This document shows, in pieces, positions 48,363 through 59,577 of a DNA stretch of 64,000 nucleotides. Source of the DNA: Torymus aiolomorphi (lineage: Eukaryota > Arthropoda > Insecta > Hymenoptera > Torymidae). Where the stretch lies: assembly GCA_036365515.1 (NCBI GenBank), contig CM070873.1, positions 88,867,948 to 88,931,947 on the forward strand, written 5' to 3'. The notes beneath the pieces were generated by a model. It was not told the origin of the DNA, ran no database searches, and was given only the letters and a program-made list of their open reading frames with translations. Each line of letters opens with the position of its first letter. The stretch's first letter is position 1. Made by a program: the position numbers and the translations under genes.

Positions 48363-49274
48363 ATATGTCTTTCATAAATTTTCCATTTCATTTTCTAACT
48401 TCTCATTCATCGCAGTCTACATCCACGCCTTTTATTGCAATGCTCTCCATCCGATGTTTTCTGTTATACTGCTCTATCACTATTTTGCGCATTTATTGTA
48501 GGTCTCTTTTCGATAAGCTTGTCCTACCCCACTTGGTTATCTCGTACGCATGCATTCTCACTATTGATGCTGAAGCTGAACCCTGTACCGAATTCGCAAC
48601 GATTTCGCAGCCATTTTTCTGTTACGACCGTTTCTACCCGAGATAGCCTATAATTTTACAATCTTCATCAATCATTATTTTGATACAAGACAAAATGCAA
48701 GTTAAAACTCTTTCCATCTACTTTTATTTGCTGACATTGTTATAAGTAATTGTTTAGGTATCATTTTTCATTATAAAGTAGATAATTTTTTTTGCATGAG
48801 AAGTTTATGATCCGCTAAAAAGGGCCGATGAGATCAAAATAAAGGTAGTGAACTTGATATTTTTAGGTATCAAAAACAGATATACTCAAAGTCTTATCGA
48901 ATTCAGCTTTCCAGAGACCGGGAAAATATCTTGCAAATTTTTTATTTAAATAATAAGAAAAAGTTGTACATTCATGGCCATCGTCTAAAGCTGGCCAGAA
49001 TGCTTTTCTCGCGTCTGACGCTATGTGACGGGGTAGGAACACTATGGTTAGATATAAAATATCGTTTTATTAAACATATTTCGTGCCAGATATTTTATAT
49101 TCACAAAGTTGTATTATAATTTAGTATTGTAACAATAATAACAGTATTAAAAGTTATTTTTGCCTTCCCGTTTCTTTTCAACAGTTGATGTAATATTTTT
49201 TAAAATAATTTCTACTTCTAACGTTCAGGAATAAATCAACGTATCTCCAGGTTGAGAAAATTTCTCGGGGGCTG
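48363..49274. other. AT-rich non-coding stretch
   Basis: A 109-codon open frame (48317-48646) begins inside copy G and has no recognisable domain. No gene supported. Confidence 0.45.
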
Positions 49275-49760
49275 CCCTGGTAGAAATTCATCTATATGAA
49301 ATCGCCAAGAAGTTAGAAAATAGCTAGTAAAACTGACTAATTAATCGCTGTAATAAAACGATTTTTCGACCATTATTTGCCTATTTCTTAGATTAACGTA
49401 ACAACAAAATTAACTAATACATCATTTGTTGTACTCATTATATAAATAATTCAGCAAAACTTTTATTTCTCCATCTGATTTTATCTCTCTCACTCCTTGT
49501 CATAACAGTAAGTCTTCTGCTAGCCACTAATAGACTAAAGAAACTAATCAGTTTTAATACCTTTAAAATACTCAAGAACAAGCTTGTGCTTGTCTTCGAA
49601 AAACTTATTCTATTTTTCAATCTATTAAATGGCCAAATAATAGGAGAAAAGGTGTTTCATCGGGAGCTAGAAACTGGACAAAAAAATTCCCATTTTATAG
49701 CAAGTTTTTAATATAAATGGTCAATTATTAGTTATAAAATATTTTGGATTTTCATCAGGA
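49275..49760 (+). mobile_element. CCCTGG-family MITE, copy D (486 bp)
   Basis: Starts CCCTGGTAGAAATTCATC and ends GGATTTTCATCAGGA. Collinear with copy B at high identity, but lacking an internal segment of about 87 bp present in B near 7383-7470. The two copies therefore mark an insertion or deletion between family members. Confidence 0.85.
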
Positions 49761-50470
49761 TGAGTATCATTCAAAATAAAATGTCTTTTTTCATTAGTAT
49801 TGACCGCATTATATTAGTGACCATTCGAGAGTAATATTTTTACCGGCAGCCTTACCGAAATGTCACACATCATCTTTATTTATACACAACTATTTTTAAC
49901 GTCTGCAAATTAACAAAAATCTAAAACCCTTGAAAAATTTGTTAATATATTACCATGATGCTCTTACCAGATATTGTTTTAAAAAAATATTAAGAATTTT
50001 GTTCGGATATCGGGTAGTGTTCGGATATTTGGGACGTTTCCCTTACTAGCCGTGTATTATATGGGCATATATTACGTGATGATGCCACCTAAATTAAATC
50101 GTATTTTTTTCGTAATTAATGTTGAGGTAAACTAGTATTTAACTTTAATTACTATCTATTTTAACTTGAACCCATAACATCAAAAGCTATATAGCCGAAA
50201 ATGCTATGGATGCCACCACTGGACAACGCTCCCTAACATTCCATTTAAAAATTATTGTAAAGGAAAGTGTCAAATTTTTCTCCATAAATTCTAACTCAAA
50301 AAACGTTTTTGTAAGAAAAAAAGGATTTTGTTGTCGTTAAGTAGCTTTTTATTATATTTTACAATGACTACGTTCCTTTTTACAAAGACCAAAAACGTTT
50401 GGTTGTTTTTAATATATTCAAAGTTTCATGTTTTTTTTTAAATTTTGTTTACTTTCTGTACCTAATGGTT
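49761..50470. other. AT-rich non-coding stretch
   Basis: No gene or clear repeat seen. Confidence 0.45.
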
Positions 50471-51010
50471 CCCAGATCGCGAGAAACGTTTCTAAAACGT
50501 TTCACTGGCAACGTAGAAACGGTCCCCCTATTGAGCCGGAAACGTTTCTATGGCGCTTCAGAAACGTTGAAATGCCCGACTTGGTTGCGAGGTCATGTTG
50601 TAAGGACCGTTTCGGAAACCGTAACCGGAAACGTTACAGAAACGTTTCTACAACGAAATTATAATAATTTACATTGTCACTTATTAACACTGTTATTACT
50701 TCAAACAGTATCGGGTATGTTTTGCTAGAGTAGACGTCTCTTATATACCCTGGAAATATCTTTTCTTTTATGAAATGAATTACGCCATCTATCGGCGGGT
50801 TGGATATCGAATACTTTACAATCTTAATGTTTTTGTATATGGTTCACAAACGTTTCTAAGATGTTCCTATAACGTAAACTTGCAACAAAGTCGGACATTT
50901 CAACGTTTCTGAAGCGTCGTAAAAACGTTTCCGACTCAATAGGTGGAACGTTTCTACGTTTCCAGTGGAACGTTTCAGAAACGTCTCTCAAACGTTTCTT
51001 GCTATCTGGG
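50471..51010. mobile_element. MITE with AAACGTTTC-rich arms (540 bp)
   Basis: Begins CCCAGATCGCGAGAAACGTT and ends AAACGTTTCTTGCTATCTGGG. The arms at about 50471-50660 and 50865-51010 are inverted copies (for example CGTTTCACTGG and CCAGTGGAACG). They are studded with GAAACGTTTC, itself a 10-bp palindrome, in both orientations. TT lies outside both ends. The 109-codon frame across the left arm is not conserved in the right arm and is not a gene. Confidence 0.85.
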
Positions 51011-52475
51011 TTGGCTCAATCAACTTGAACAGACGGCATCCTATCGTATTTGTTAGAAATAAATTAAAATTAAGAATGGGTTTGTTCATTTTAATAGTTT
51101 TTATAAGTATACATCGTATTTATTTATTGAACTTATACATATAGTAATACATTAAATTAAGTTTAAGGAAGTACATAAATTAAATATATTAATTAAATAC
51201 ATTAAATAGATATTTTGAGAATTTTAACATTCTACGGATTATTGAACCAGAAAATGCTTTTTCTGGAAAACGGCGTTTGATATAGATTGAATTACCGTAA
51301 CTCCTGAACGAAAAATGGGTGTATCTATTTTTTAAATGTATATATTTTTACGTATGTGTAATTATCTAAAGTAATTTTGTGGAGAGTGAAATACCAATTT
51401 AAATATAGTCATCCCGTTTTTCAAGAAGTAAATTTAAATATCGTTTCCGATTTTCTTTATTTTATCTCAAAAAGATTCAGGAGAAAGAAAGAAATGTAAG
51501 AAACACAATGTGGCTAATTGGTTTGAATAAATTTGTAAGTAACGAATGCAAAAACTGCTTCAGACCGTTATCGAACCAATAATTTGAAATTCAAATTCGT
51601 AGTTTTAAAACTTTATTTCAAATAATATGTTCAAGAGGGTTCTATGAAGATTCCGAAGTCAATTGAGTATTCAATTTTGAATTTTGTGGAAAAATCTCTT
51701 TGACACCTTGTACATTCGATAATGAACTACAACGTATCAGAGCGATATTCTCTTAAAGTTCGAATCTAAATGAAAAAAACGGGTTCCTGCAATCGTCGGT
51801 AACGGGTGGCACTCATATCGCCTTAAAAATGTCTTATTTAACTATGTGTTATTAATATTCATAAAATTCAGTTTTCAATTTTAGAATAGTTTAGATAGTA
51901 TATTATATAAAAAATATTTTCATTTTTTACAAAAAATTGTTCAGTGTACAAGTGTATAATACACGTTGTTAGTAAAAAATCTGTTTAAAACTGGAAATGT
52001 GTTCCAATGTCTCAAAAAATACTGTTGCTAAATACATATTTTTTATAGTCATTGTAAAGAACAAAAATTGTATTTTCATCGTCTTTCCTCTGCAGTGTTT
52101 ATGAATATAAACTTCAAAATTTTCTCACATAAAACGTGATGATATATATAATCATGCGTTTAAATAGATATTTTCAGCATTTTTTTCTTAAAAGTTATCG
52201 TGGCAGTAAGGGTAGAAAAAGCTGCTAAAAAATTTGTTTTAATCTAATGAATACATGTATTGTTTTGGTGATTGTGTGCAGTGTTTGTCCTCTTCACAGA
52301 ACCACCTTAAAGTGTTAAATAAAATCAGAACAACAATAACATATTTGGTTGTTATCGCGTAACTAGGAAACGATTTATTCAATTATTTTGGAATATCTCT
52401 TGTGCGTTCGAAACGTGCACGAGTTCGCCTCTTCGCTTATTGTGGCTCAAACACAGAACCTCTCTGCTCAGTGTT
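51011..52475. other. AT-rich non-coding stretch
   Basis: No open frame of note. A lone AGAACCACCTTAA at about 52299-52310 matches the right end of the TTAA foldback at 20926-21654, suggesting a deleted copy. Confidence 0.5.
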
Positions 52476-52663
52476 TCCTTGGGGTTCTTGCATGAATATA
52501 GGAATAGTGAGGAATAATACCTGATAGCCAATCACAAGCGAGCTTTAAAATGATGTGTTCTTTTTTGAAGGAGTAAGTAGGAAAACGTCTTTAAAAAATT
52601 TGCTTGTGATTGTCTGTCAGGCGTTACTCCTCGCTATTCCTCCATTCGTAAAAGAGCCCTTAA
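52476..52663. mobile_element. Short inverted-repeat element (about 188 bp)
   Basis: Left CCTTGGGGTTCTTGCATGAA through GGAATAGTGAGGAATAA and CCAATCACAAGC pairs with right GCTTGTGATTG, TTACTCCTCGCTATTCC and GGCTCTTTTACG-like sequence ending CCTTAAGG. Arms of about 60 bp with scattered mismatches suggest an older MITE. Confidence 0.7.
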
Positions 52664-53000
52664 GGTTCATACGACAGAGTAACAACTGGATAATCAAATG
52701 AAAACTAATAGAAGCTTTTCATTAAAATTAAATACACCATCAATAAGTTCCAGATATGGTCACGGAACAAAATAGCGAGAAAATGCCTTTTCAAAGCCAG
52801 CTTTTTACGTGTATTTTTCTCAAATTCTCTATTTTTCACCGGAAGTGTGATTTAACCACAGAAAAACTGAAACTTGAATCTTGAACAGGTATTTAATCAC
52901 AAACATGAGGATGTACAGCACGCAGGCAAAAAAAACTACGCTAAACATACTGCATGTTAAAAAATAGTTTTTTAATTCTTAACTGCACTCGTACAAAAAA
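52664..53000. other. AT-rich non-coding stretch
   Basis: Nothing recognised between two inverted-repeat elements. Confidence 0.5.
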
Positions 53001-53772
53001 TTAATGGAACACCTAATTACTAACCAAACAATTGACAAATTTGAATCCGATGTAAATTTGCGAATAAAAACCGTTACTTTAATTCTAAAGAATGTGTTTT
53101 AAAATTACCTTTGCCTTCAGAATCCGTGTCAATCAATGCTATAAATTCAAAATTTTAAGGTTATGTTTAAAAAAATTCAAAAACTGCATAATTAAGGACA
53201 AAATGTTGAACTTTGACAAATTGTATGGAGTGTGCCAAAAATATTTTGGGCATACAATATTTTTGGAACCTCAAAGTTCAGTGTTTTACCTTTCAATTCG
53301 TTCTTTGAATGTTATTCTACGATTTTTCTGTACCGAGACTTTGACCTATTAAGGAAAAATCTCATGTCTATCTCCAAAGTTCTGTATCTTCCGTTTATCG
53401 CCCTCGCTTCGCTCAGGCGACAACTCTCGCGCAGGGAGCACACAGACCACTTTATTCCCTTGGTGCATAATATACTATAATTAGATTGGGCAAATAAGCA
53501 CTTGTACATACATTACTGGTTTTTTCATTGTCTGATATCGAAAAAGTATCGAAAAAAAAGTGGAACATTTTTTCTGTTAATTATGAGTTTTTGAATTTTG
53601 TTAAACATGACATTAAAATTTTGAATTTATAGCATTGAAAGATACGGATTCTTAAAGTAGAGGTAATTTTAAACCCCTTTCTTTAGAATTAAAGTAAGCG
53701 TTTTTATTCACAAATTTACATTGCATTCAATTTTGCCAATTTTTCGGTTAGTAATATTGGGTGTCCCTTTAA
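53001..53772. mobile_element. Foldback element flanked by TTAA (772 bp)
   Basis: TTAA then TGGAACACCTAATTACTAACC opens the left arm. The right arm ends GGTTAGTAATATTGGGTGTCCCT then TTAA. Arms of about 215 bp are inverted copies (for example AACCGTTACTTTAATTCTAAAG and CTTTAGAATTAAAGTAAGC). A second, smaller inverted repeat (AAATGTTGAACTTTGA and TCAAAGTTCAGTGTTT) lies inside at 53200-53290. A GC-richer insert occupies about 53385-53450. No transposase is encoded. Confidence 0.8.
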
Positions 53773-54025
53773 TTTTAGTATACGCGTACATTAAGCGTAT
53801 TAATAAATATCATTTATCGTTGGATATGTCCTCTGAATAGATTTCTTTTATTTATACACTTTAATATGTTTTGTATTTAATGTATATCATGCAATATTTT
53901 AAAATGATGTTAAAGTACCAATATTGAAGTACCAAAGAGTTTGACAAAAAATTTCATCGAAGCGAAGAAATTCACAATAATTTTATAATTAACGATTTGT
54001 ATATGTATGTATATGTATGTATTGA

Positions 54026-54055
54026 GTGTGTGTGCGCGTGCGCGTGTGTGCGCGC

Positions 54056-54102
<47 letters not shown>
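54026..54102. repeat. Long (GT/GC)n alternating purine-pyrimidine tract
   Basis: GT and GC dinucleotides alternate without interruption for about 77 bp, with GCGC words in the left half and pure GT in the right half. This is the strongest Z-DNA-prone sequence in the window. The HTHTHT open frame on the minus strand is an artefact. Confidence 0.9.
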
Positions 54103-54108
<6 letters not shown>

Positions 54109-54326
54109 GTATTACCGAAAAAGAATGTGCCACGTGCGAAATGTCCACGTGATGATTCTAGATGTAATCGAGTAAAGACTCGTGTAAATAGGTGTCTGTA
54201 GCTCAACTGGAGTAGCATCCGCCGCGAAAACGGAACTTATTTGCTATCCCACACTTGTAACATTAAAATGCAAATGAAAAAGTAGATAAACAAAAATGTC
54301 TCTGTATAAAACGTAAATTCATTGTG

Positions 54327-54593
54327 CACGAAGAGAAAAATTTCAGTAAAAATTACAAAAAGTTCCGCAATTTTTACTGAACTTTTCGGTACTGTGGTAA
54401 CAGACTGCCAAAATGGGCGGATTTATTTGACTTTCTATACTTTTTACTGAAAATTTTTACTGAAAATTCTATAAAAAGTATAGAAAGTCAAGTAAATCCG
54501 CTCATTTTGGCAGTCTGTTACCACAGTACCGAAAAGTTCAGTAAAAATTGCGGAACTTTTTGTAATTTTTACTGAAATTTTTCTCTCCGTGTG
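54327..54593. mobile_element. Near-perfect long hairpin element (267 bp)
   Basis: Left CACGAAGAGAAAAATTTCAG and right CTGAAATTTTTCTCTCCGTG bound arms of roughly 120 bp with very few mismatches, around a loop of about 25 bp. Each arm contains smaller inverted words (CAGTAAAAATT and AATTTTTACTG). It would fold into one long duplex if transcribed. Confidence 0.85.
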
Positions 54594-54694
54594 CTGAGAA
54601 TAGAGTCTCACTCATGTAGCTGATAATTGCTTCGTCGTAGAGGGATCTTTGTGAAACTAAAAAAATTTCGAGAAAATGATCTAGAAAGGTTTTA

Positions 54695-55414
54695 TGTCGT
54701 TGCATCCGAATAAAAAGGCGCTAACTTAGAAGTAGGTTGAAAAAGGTGTTAACTTGGAATCCGGTTGAAAACATTGCTGACTTGGAAGCCGCTGCAAGAA
54801 GGTGCTATCTCGGAAGCCAGTCGAAAAAGGTGCTTACTCATATGAATCATTTTTTGACTTAAATTTAAGTTGGAAGTATTGCCAAAATTTTGTTAACGCT
54901 TGATTGCAAAGACAAGTAATATTAAAAAAAATTATTACAATTCATTTATAAAATATGTGGTCAAGGTCGCCGATGAATACACTGCCTTAGAATTTATATT
55001 TATATGAAAATTATGAGACGTAAAGACTTTTAAGATTTATTTTTACTATATTTAATTATTTTAAATTATTATTGCAAAATAATATGTAATATAAAAAGAT
55101 ATGAATTGCGTCATACTACTCATAATGTTTATACAAAGTATAAATTTTAAGACAACTCATTCATGATCGACGATATTGAAAACATATAAATGAATTCTAA
55201 TCCCTTTTTTAAAATTTTACTCGTCTTATAAATCAAGCGTTATAAATATTTCGGTATTACTGCCAACTTAAATTTAAACGAAAATATTTGGCGTCCAAGT
55301 AAGTGCACCTTTTTTAACCGGATTCCGAATTAACACCTTTTTTAACCGGTTTCTGAGTTAACAACTTTTTGAACTGGCTTCTGAGTTAGAGTCTTTTTAT
55401 TCGGAAGCGACCAT
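54695..55414. mobile_element. Foldback with sub-terminal tandem arrays (720 bp)
   Basis: The outer ends GTCGTTGCATCCGAATAAAAAG and CTTTTTATTCGGAAGCGACC are inverted. Just inside each end lies a tandem array of about 29-bp units, about 4.5 copies on the left (54714-54843; AAAGGTGTTAACTTGGAA...CCGGTTGAA) and about 3.5 inverted copies on the right (55298-55404). Inside these, ACTTAAATTTAAGTTGG pairs with CCAACTTAAATTTAA. The organisation recalls Foldback/Galileo-type elements. Confidence 0.8.
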
Positions 55415-55466
55415 ATGATATTTGAATCAGAATTTTCTATTTCTAGAAAATATAAATATGTGTATT

Positions 55467-55473
55467 CGTGTGT

Positions 55474-55504
<31 letters not shown>

Positions 55505-55515
55505 CGTGCGCGCGC
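55467..55515. repeat. (GT)n microsatellite
   Basis: GT run passing into GTGCGTGCGCGCGCATACG. Confidence 0.85.
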
Positions 55516-55615
55516 ATACGCATGCGTATACAGAGAGAAAGGATTGATTAAAGATAAACATCGCTACTTAATAATTAAGACATGAATTGAAAATTATAAA
55601 AATATGCTAATATTA

Positions 55616-56152
55616 CACAGCCCCACAAGAAAAAGGTTCTGCGCATTAGACGACCATATCTCGGTGTACTTTGGCCCCCTAACCATGATTTCAAGGTCAG
55701 AATTGGTCCACCACGTCTGAATTTTGAGATATCTAAGGAATAAAATTTTTGAGATATCTTAATAAAACAAGGCGAAAAGAATTTTTTTTTATTCATTTTC
55801 AAAATACTTTCAAGATCGACTTTGAATCATCCCTCTACAATTTTTTTTCTCCAAGATATAAAGAATTTTATTTTAAGAGGCATGTAGGCGAGTTTTAAAA
55901 ATTCACGCATTTAGATCTAGGAAAAAAAAATTATAGAGGGATGCTTCAAAGTTGGTCTTGAAGGGTTCAAGCAATGCTACATTATTTTGATGAAAAAATA
56001 AATAAAAAAATTGTTTACCTGGTTTTTTGTTAAGATATCAGAAAAATCGTATACCTAGTGATACCTTAGATATCACAAAATTGAGACGTGGTAGACGAAT
56101 TCTGATCTTGGAATCATGTTTAATGCACATAACCTTTTTTTGTGAGGCTGTG
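55616..56152. mobile_element. Inverted-repeat DNA element (537 bp)
   Basis: Begins CACAGCCCCACAAGAAAAAGG and ends CCTTTTTTTGTGAGGCTGTG. Inverted pairing continues inward through GGTCAGAATT/AATTCTGATC, ACCACGTCT/AGACGTGGT and GATATCT words. No transposase is encoded. No clear target-site duplication, so the superfamily is undetermined. Confidence 0.8.
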
Positions 56153-56833
56153 GTAATGATAAATGCATAAAGTTCAATTACGCATCGAAAGTCTAAATGT
56201 GTATGCAACATTTATGAATTTTTTTTTGCTTTTAAACTCTTTATTTAACATATAATTGGCACATCTAACCAAAAGGTATTATGCCATATTAAACAATCTA
56301 ATACCTGCAAAAATTACTTGGAACAGTATAAGTATTTACGTAGACCCTTAAACTTCAAATTTACTGTCAATCCTTATCTATTTATCAATAGTTGAACATA
56401 TATTTAAATTCTTGTCTTAATTATCAAGTCACGATTCTTAGCTGCAAGTAATCTTTTTTTTGTGTATGTGTGTGTGTGTGTGATGGTGGAAGTTATCGTT
56501 GACGTTCAAGAAACGTGCAAGACAAGAGATATGACAACTTAGCAAAGAATAACTAGTTCGCCTCGATGTATTCGACATACCATCGCAACGTTAGTTTCGT
56601 GGTTACATAACTAGAAATTTCAGACTCTTGGGTTTGCGTCTTGGTCGGCACAAATTTTATCGCACACATTCTGAAATTTTTAGTAATTTTTTCAAAAGTT
56701 TTTTACTTTTGAAAGAAGTTTAGGAAGACTAACTTAAAGATAACTACGAGTTTTCAGACTTCTCCCAGACATGAGGAGCAAAATTTGAGTAAAACTTGTG
56801 CTAGACGTTTTTTTTCACAGGTATAAAAAGACC
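56153..56833. other. AT-rich non-coding stretch with a (GT)n tract
   Basis: A GT run at about 56462-56482. Nothing else recognised. Confidence 0.45.
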
Positions 56834-56835
56834 TA

Positions 56836-57002
56836 CACTGTTAAAAATTTTCTGAAATTTAAGATAAATTTAATTTTTTTCTGTAATAAAACTTCAAAAT
56901 TTTTATTAAATTTCAGTTAAATTTAACTGAAATTTCAAAAGTTTTATTAAATTGAACTAAAATTTAACAAAAAAAACTTAAAAAACAATATTTTTAACAG
57001 TG
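56836..57002. mobile_element. Tc1/mariner-type MITE with TA duplication (167 bp)
   Basis: TA|CACTGTTAAAAATTTT at the left and AATATTTTTAACAGTG|TA at the right. The inverted ends and flanking TA are classic for Tc1/mariner-mobilised MITEs. The centre is itself palindromic (AAATTTCAGTTAAATTTAACTGAAATTT). Confidence 0.88.
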
Positions 57003-57004
57003 TA

Positions 57005-57360
57005 CGTTGAATTGTAAACAAAAAAGTTGTGAATTACATTTCCATAAGACAATAATTTTCATAAAGCATAAAAAAAGGATTTATATTAGAGTTTTAGCGA
57101 GACCTTTGAATATTATTATTATGTATTTTAAATATAAATGTATTAATCAACAGTTAAGTGAATTCGTTATTTTTTGGAGGTACGTTTTTAAACGAAACTA
57201 TAAATAAAGAGAAATATTAACAAGGATATTGATAAAATTCATGTCCTGTGCTTCTTTTCACGAAAAAGTTTGTTCTTCTTATATTGAAAGCTGTGTTTTC
57301 TGCAGACGAAAGTTTTCTGTTTAAGGAGGCAATTTAGCAAAAGTATCAAAAAACTATTAC
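57005..57360. other. AT-rich non-coding stretch
   Basis: A 66-codon open frame (57007-57207) is lysine-, isoleucine- and tyrosine-rich, as expected of AT-rich DNA. Not supported as a gene. Confidence 0.45.
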
Positions 57361-59528
57361 AAAGTTGTGCATCGAGCCAAGTTCGCGATGGGGTTGAGGG
57401 AGCGAAGGAGAGAGAGCAGAGAAGAAACGACGCTGCGTCGCGGGCTTGTCTCTTTGTTCTTTATGTCATTGTGCACCCGAGAAATATACGTTTCCAACTA
57501 TAGCAGATGTATGAGCAGTCGAGAGGAGTCGGGAGAGAGAGAGGGAGAGAGAGGGAGTCGAGATAGGAGACGCATGAAGAAACATAAGAAACGAAATACC
57601 TCGGAGCCATCGCTTTGTCTCTCGGCCAGAGAAGTCAGTCGTCTTTGATCGACAGTATATATCGAGGCGCGTCGCTCGCCGTTTGTCGATCCTCGGGCTT
57701 GAATCCATTGCCATCGATTCCAACGATTTAGGGATTGGCTGCAAGAAAGACTCGCTGTTTTCTCATACTTGGATTTCTCCAGCGTTCTTTTCGGCCCTCT
57801 TATCGAGCCTTTCCATTTTCGTACAATTTAGTAATCTCCATGGCCTCTGCACTATCCGCGGCCAGATTACCAAAGACATCAGGGGAAGCTCCGATGACAT
57901 TGTTTCAAGAGAACCGTCTCTCCTCATAAAGAAGGCCTTAATGGGGCAAGAAAGCAGCGCTTGCATGCAGGCGAAAGCAGCTTACCGACAGTTAAAGGCG
58001 GCGCGACAACGAGGCCAAAATTCAGTCTAACAATCTGCCGAGGGCGTTAAATCTCGCGAAGGAGGCGAGCGGACGCATTCGGGATGAAAATGAGCCGCGC
58101 GAGGAGAAGAGGCGAGCTTTCATTGAGCAGCTCGGCGTAGAGAAAGTTGCCGGTGCGTACGGGGGCGAGAGCAAAAAAGCGCCTCGGACACGCGCAAAAC
58201 AATGGTGTGCGCGCCGACCACCCTCGAATCCTCGGAGCCCCGGCTTTTTGCCCGGCATTAATTGGCCCGTGGGCATAAAACGGCCGACTGCTGCACGCGG
58301 CCGAGCGCAAGCGGCAGAGCGAGAGAGAGAAAGGAATAAAGGGCTCGGGATGAGCGAGAGAGGCGAAGGAGGCCACACAGAGGCTTCTTTGCTCGCGTAC
58401 GGCCGCGCGCATTCACCGTTGGCCATTCGAGCCGGGCGAAATAAACCTTCCGTGCGCGCGCGGCCGCTCGTTCCTTCAACGACAAAAACTCGTCTACGTG
58501 GACGGGTCCGGAGAGAGGGCATCAATCGTGTCGCGTCTCCAGCTTCTCGATCTTTGTCGCTTTTCAATGATCCTCTCCGATCTCCTCTTCGCTTTGTCTT
58601 CCAAGAGAGCGAGAGAGAGAGAGAGAGAGAGCCTCGCTGTGTATATTACGTGCCGGCTGATGCACGAGCTCGACGCTGCTCCGGAATGCGAGCCGCCGAG
58701 GGCTGGCATTCTGCATTTTCGAAATTTCAGAGTCGCCTGTCTCCTGCGCCAAAGCGATCGTGCGCTGCCGCAGGAAGTAATGCCGGCCGGCGGAAGGCTG
58801 CCCGCGAGCAAAAAGCCTGACGAGCCTCGTAAATAACTGAACGATGGGCTTTTCGAGCGAAAAAGCTTCTATGCTATTGGAATAATGCTAATGGAATTGG
58901 CACCTCCTATAACCTCATTAATTACGCTCTCCCGCGCCGGAAGCGAATGAGGCCATTGGCGTTGAGGATTATGCCGTCATATAATAGTGACGCGCAGCCT
59001 GAAAGTACGTTAGCACTGAAATTTTGTCGACGGAAAATAGCGGTGAGATAAGTTTATTCGCCACAAAGGGCAAAGAGCGGCTCGGATTTTCTTTATTAAC
59101 CCCGGGCCTAGTTGACGTCGGGGACATTTTCGGTGAAAAAGAGATAGGGGGCGCAGGGGCAGACGCACAGGCGCGCGCGTGCGTGGATAACGGCCGCTGT
59201 CTAAACACACTTTAAAGATTTGAAAACGTAATGGCGGCGGGCTTTAACGAGATTTGCATGTCACGGGCGCGCATCATATATCTGGATTTAGCGCACTCCG
59301 CCTCGCTCTCTTCTCTCTTCTCTTTTCCGGCGGGGGAGAGAGAGCGAGAAGGAGCGGGGGCTCTCCCTCGGCCCTGTTCTTTGCGCGCGCGACTCCCCCT
59401 CCCTCGATTACGTCGTTTGGGGTTGAAGCGAAGGGGTACTTTCCGGATCAACGAAGGATCCTCGCCACGTCGTCGTCGCACCCGGAGCGAGAGCCCGAGC
59501 GAGCGACGCCGCGCGCAGCCAGCAGGAG

Positions 59529-59533
59529 CGAGA

Positions 59534-59575
<42 letters not shown>
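59529..59575. repeat. (GA)n microsatellite
   Basis: About 23 GA units with one GACA interruption. Confidence 0.92.

Positions 59576-59577
<2 letters not shown>

Noticed and set aside
53910..54218. Histidine/threonine-repeat open frame
   Set aside because: Encoded by the (GT/GC)n tract.
54190..54255. tRNA-like sequence (GTCTGTAGCTCAACTGGAGTAG...)
   Set aside because: It resembles an A box, but there is no B box (GGTTCGANNCC) at the right distance and no closing acceptor stem. At most a decayed tRNA-derived fragment.
58022..58836. 181-190-codon open frames on both strands
   Set aside because: They cross a (GA)n tract, conflict with each other and show no domain.
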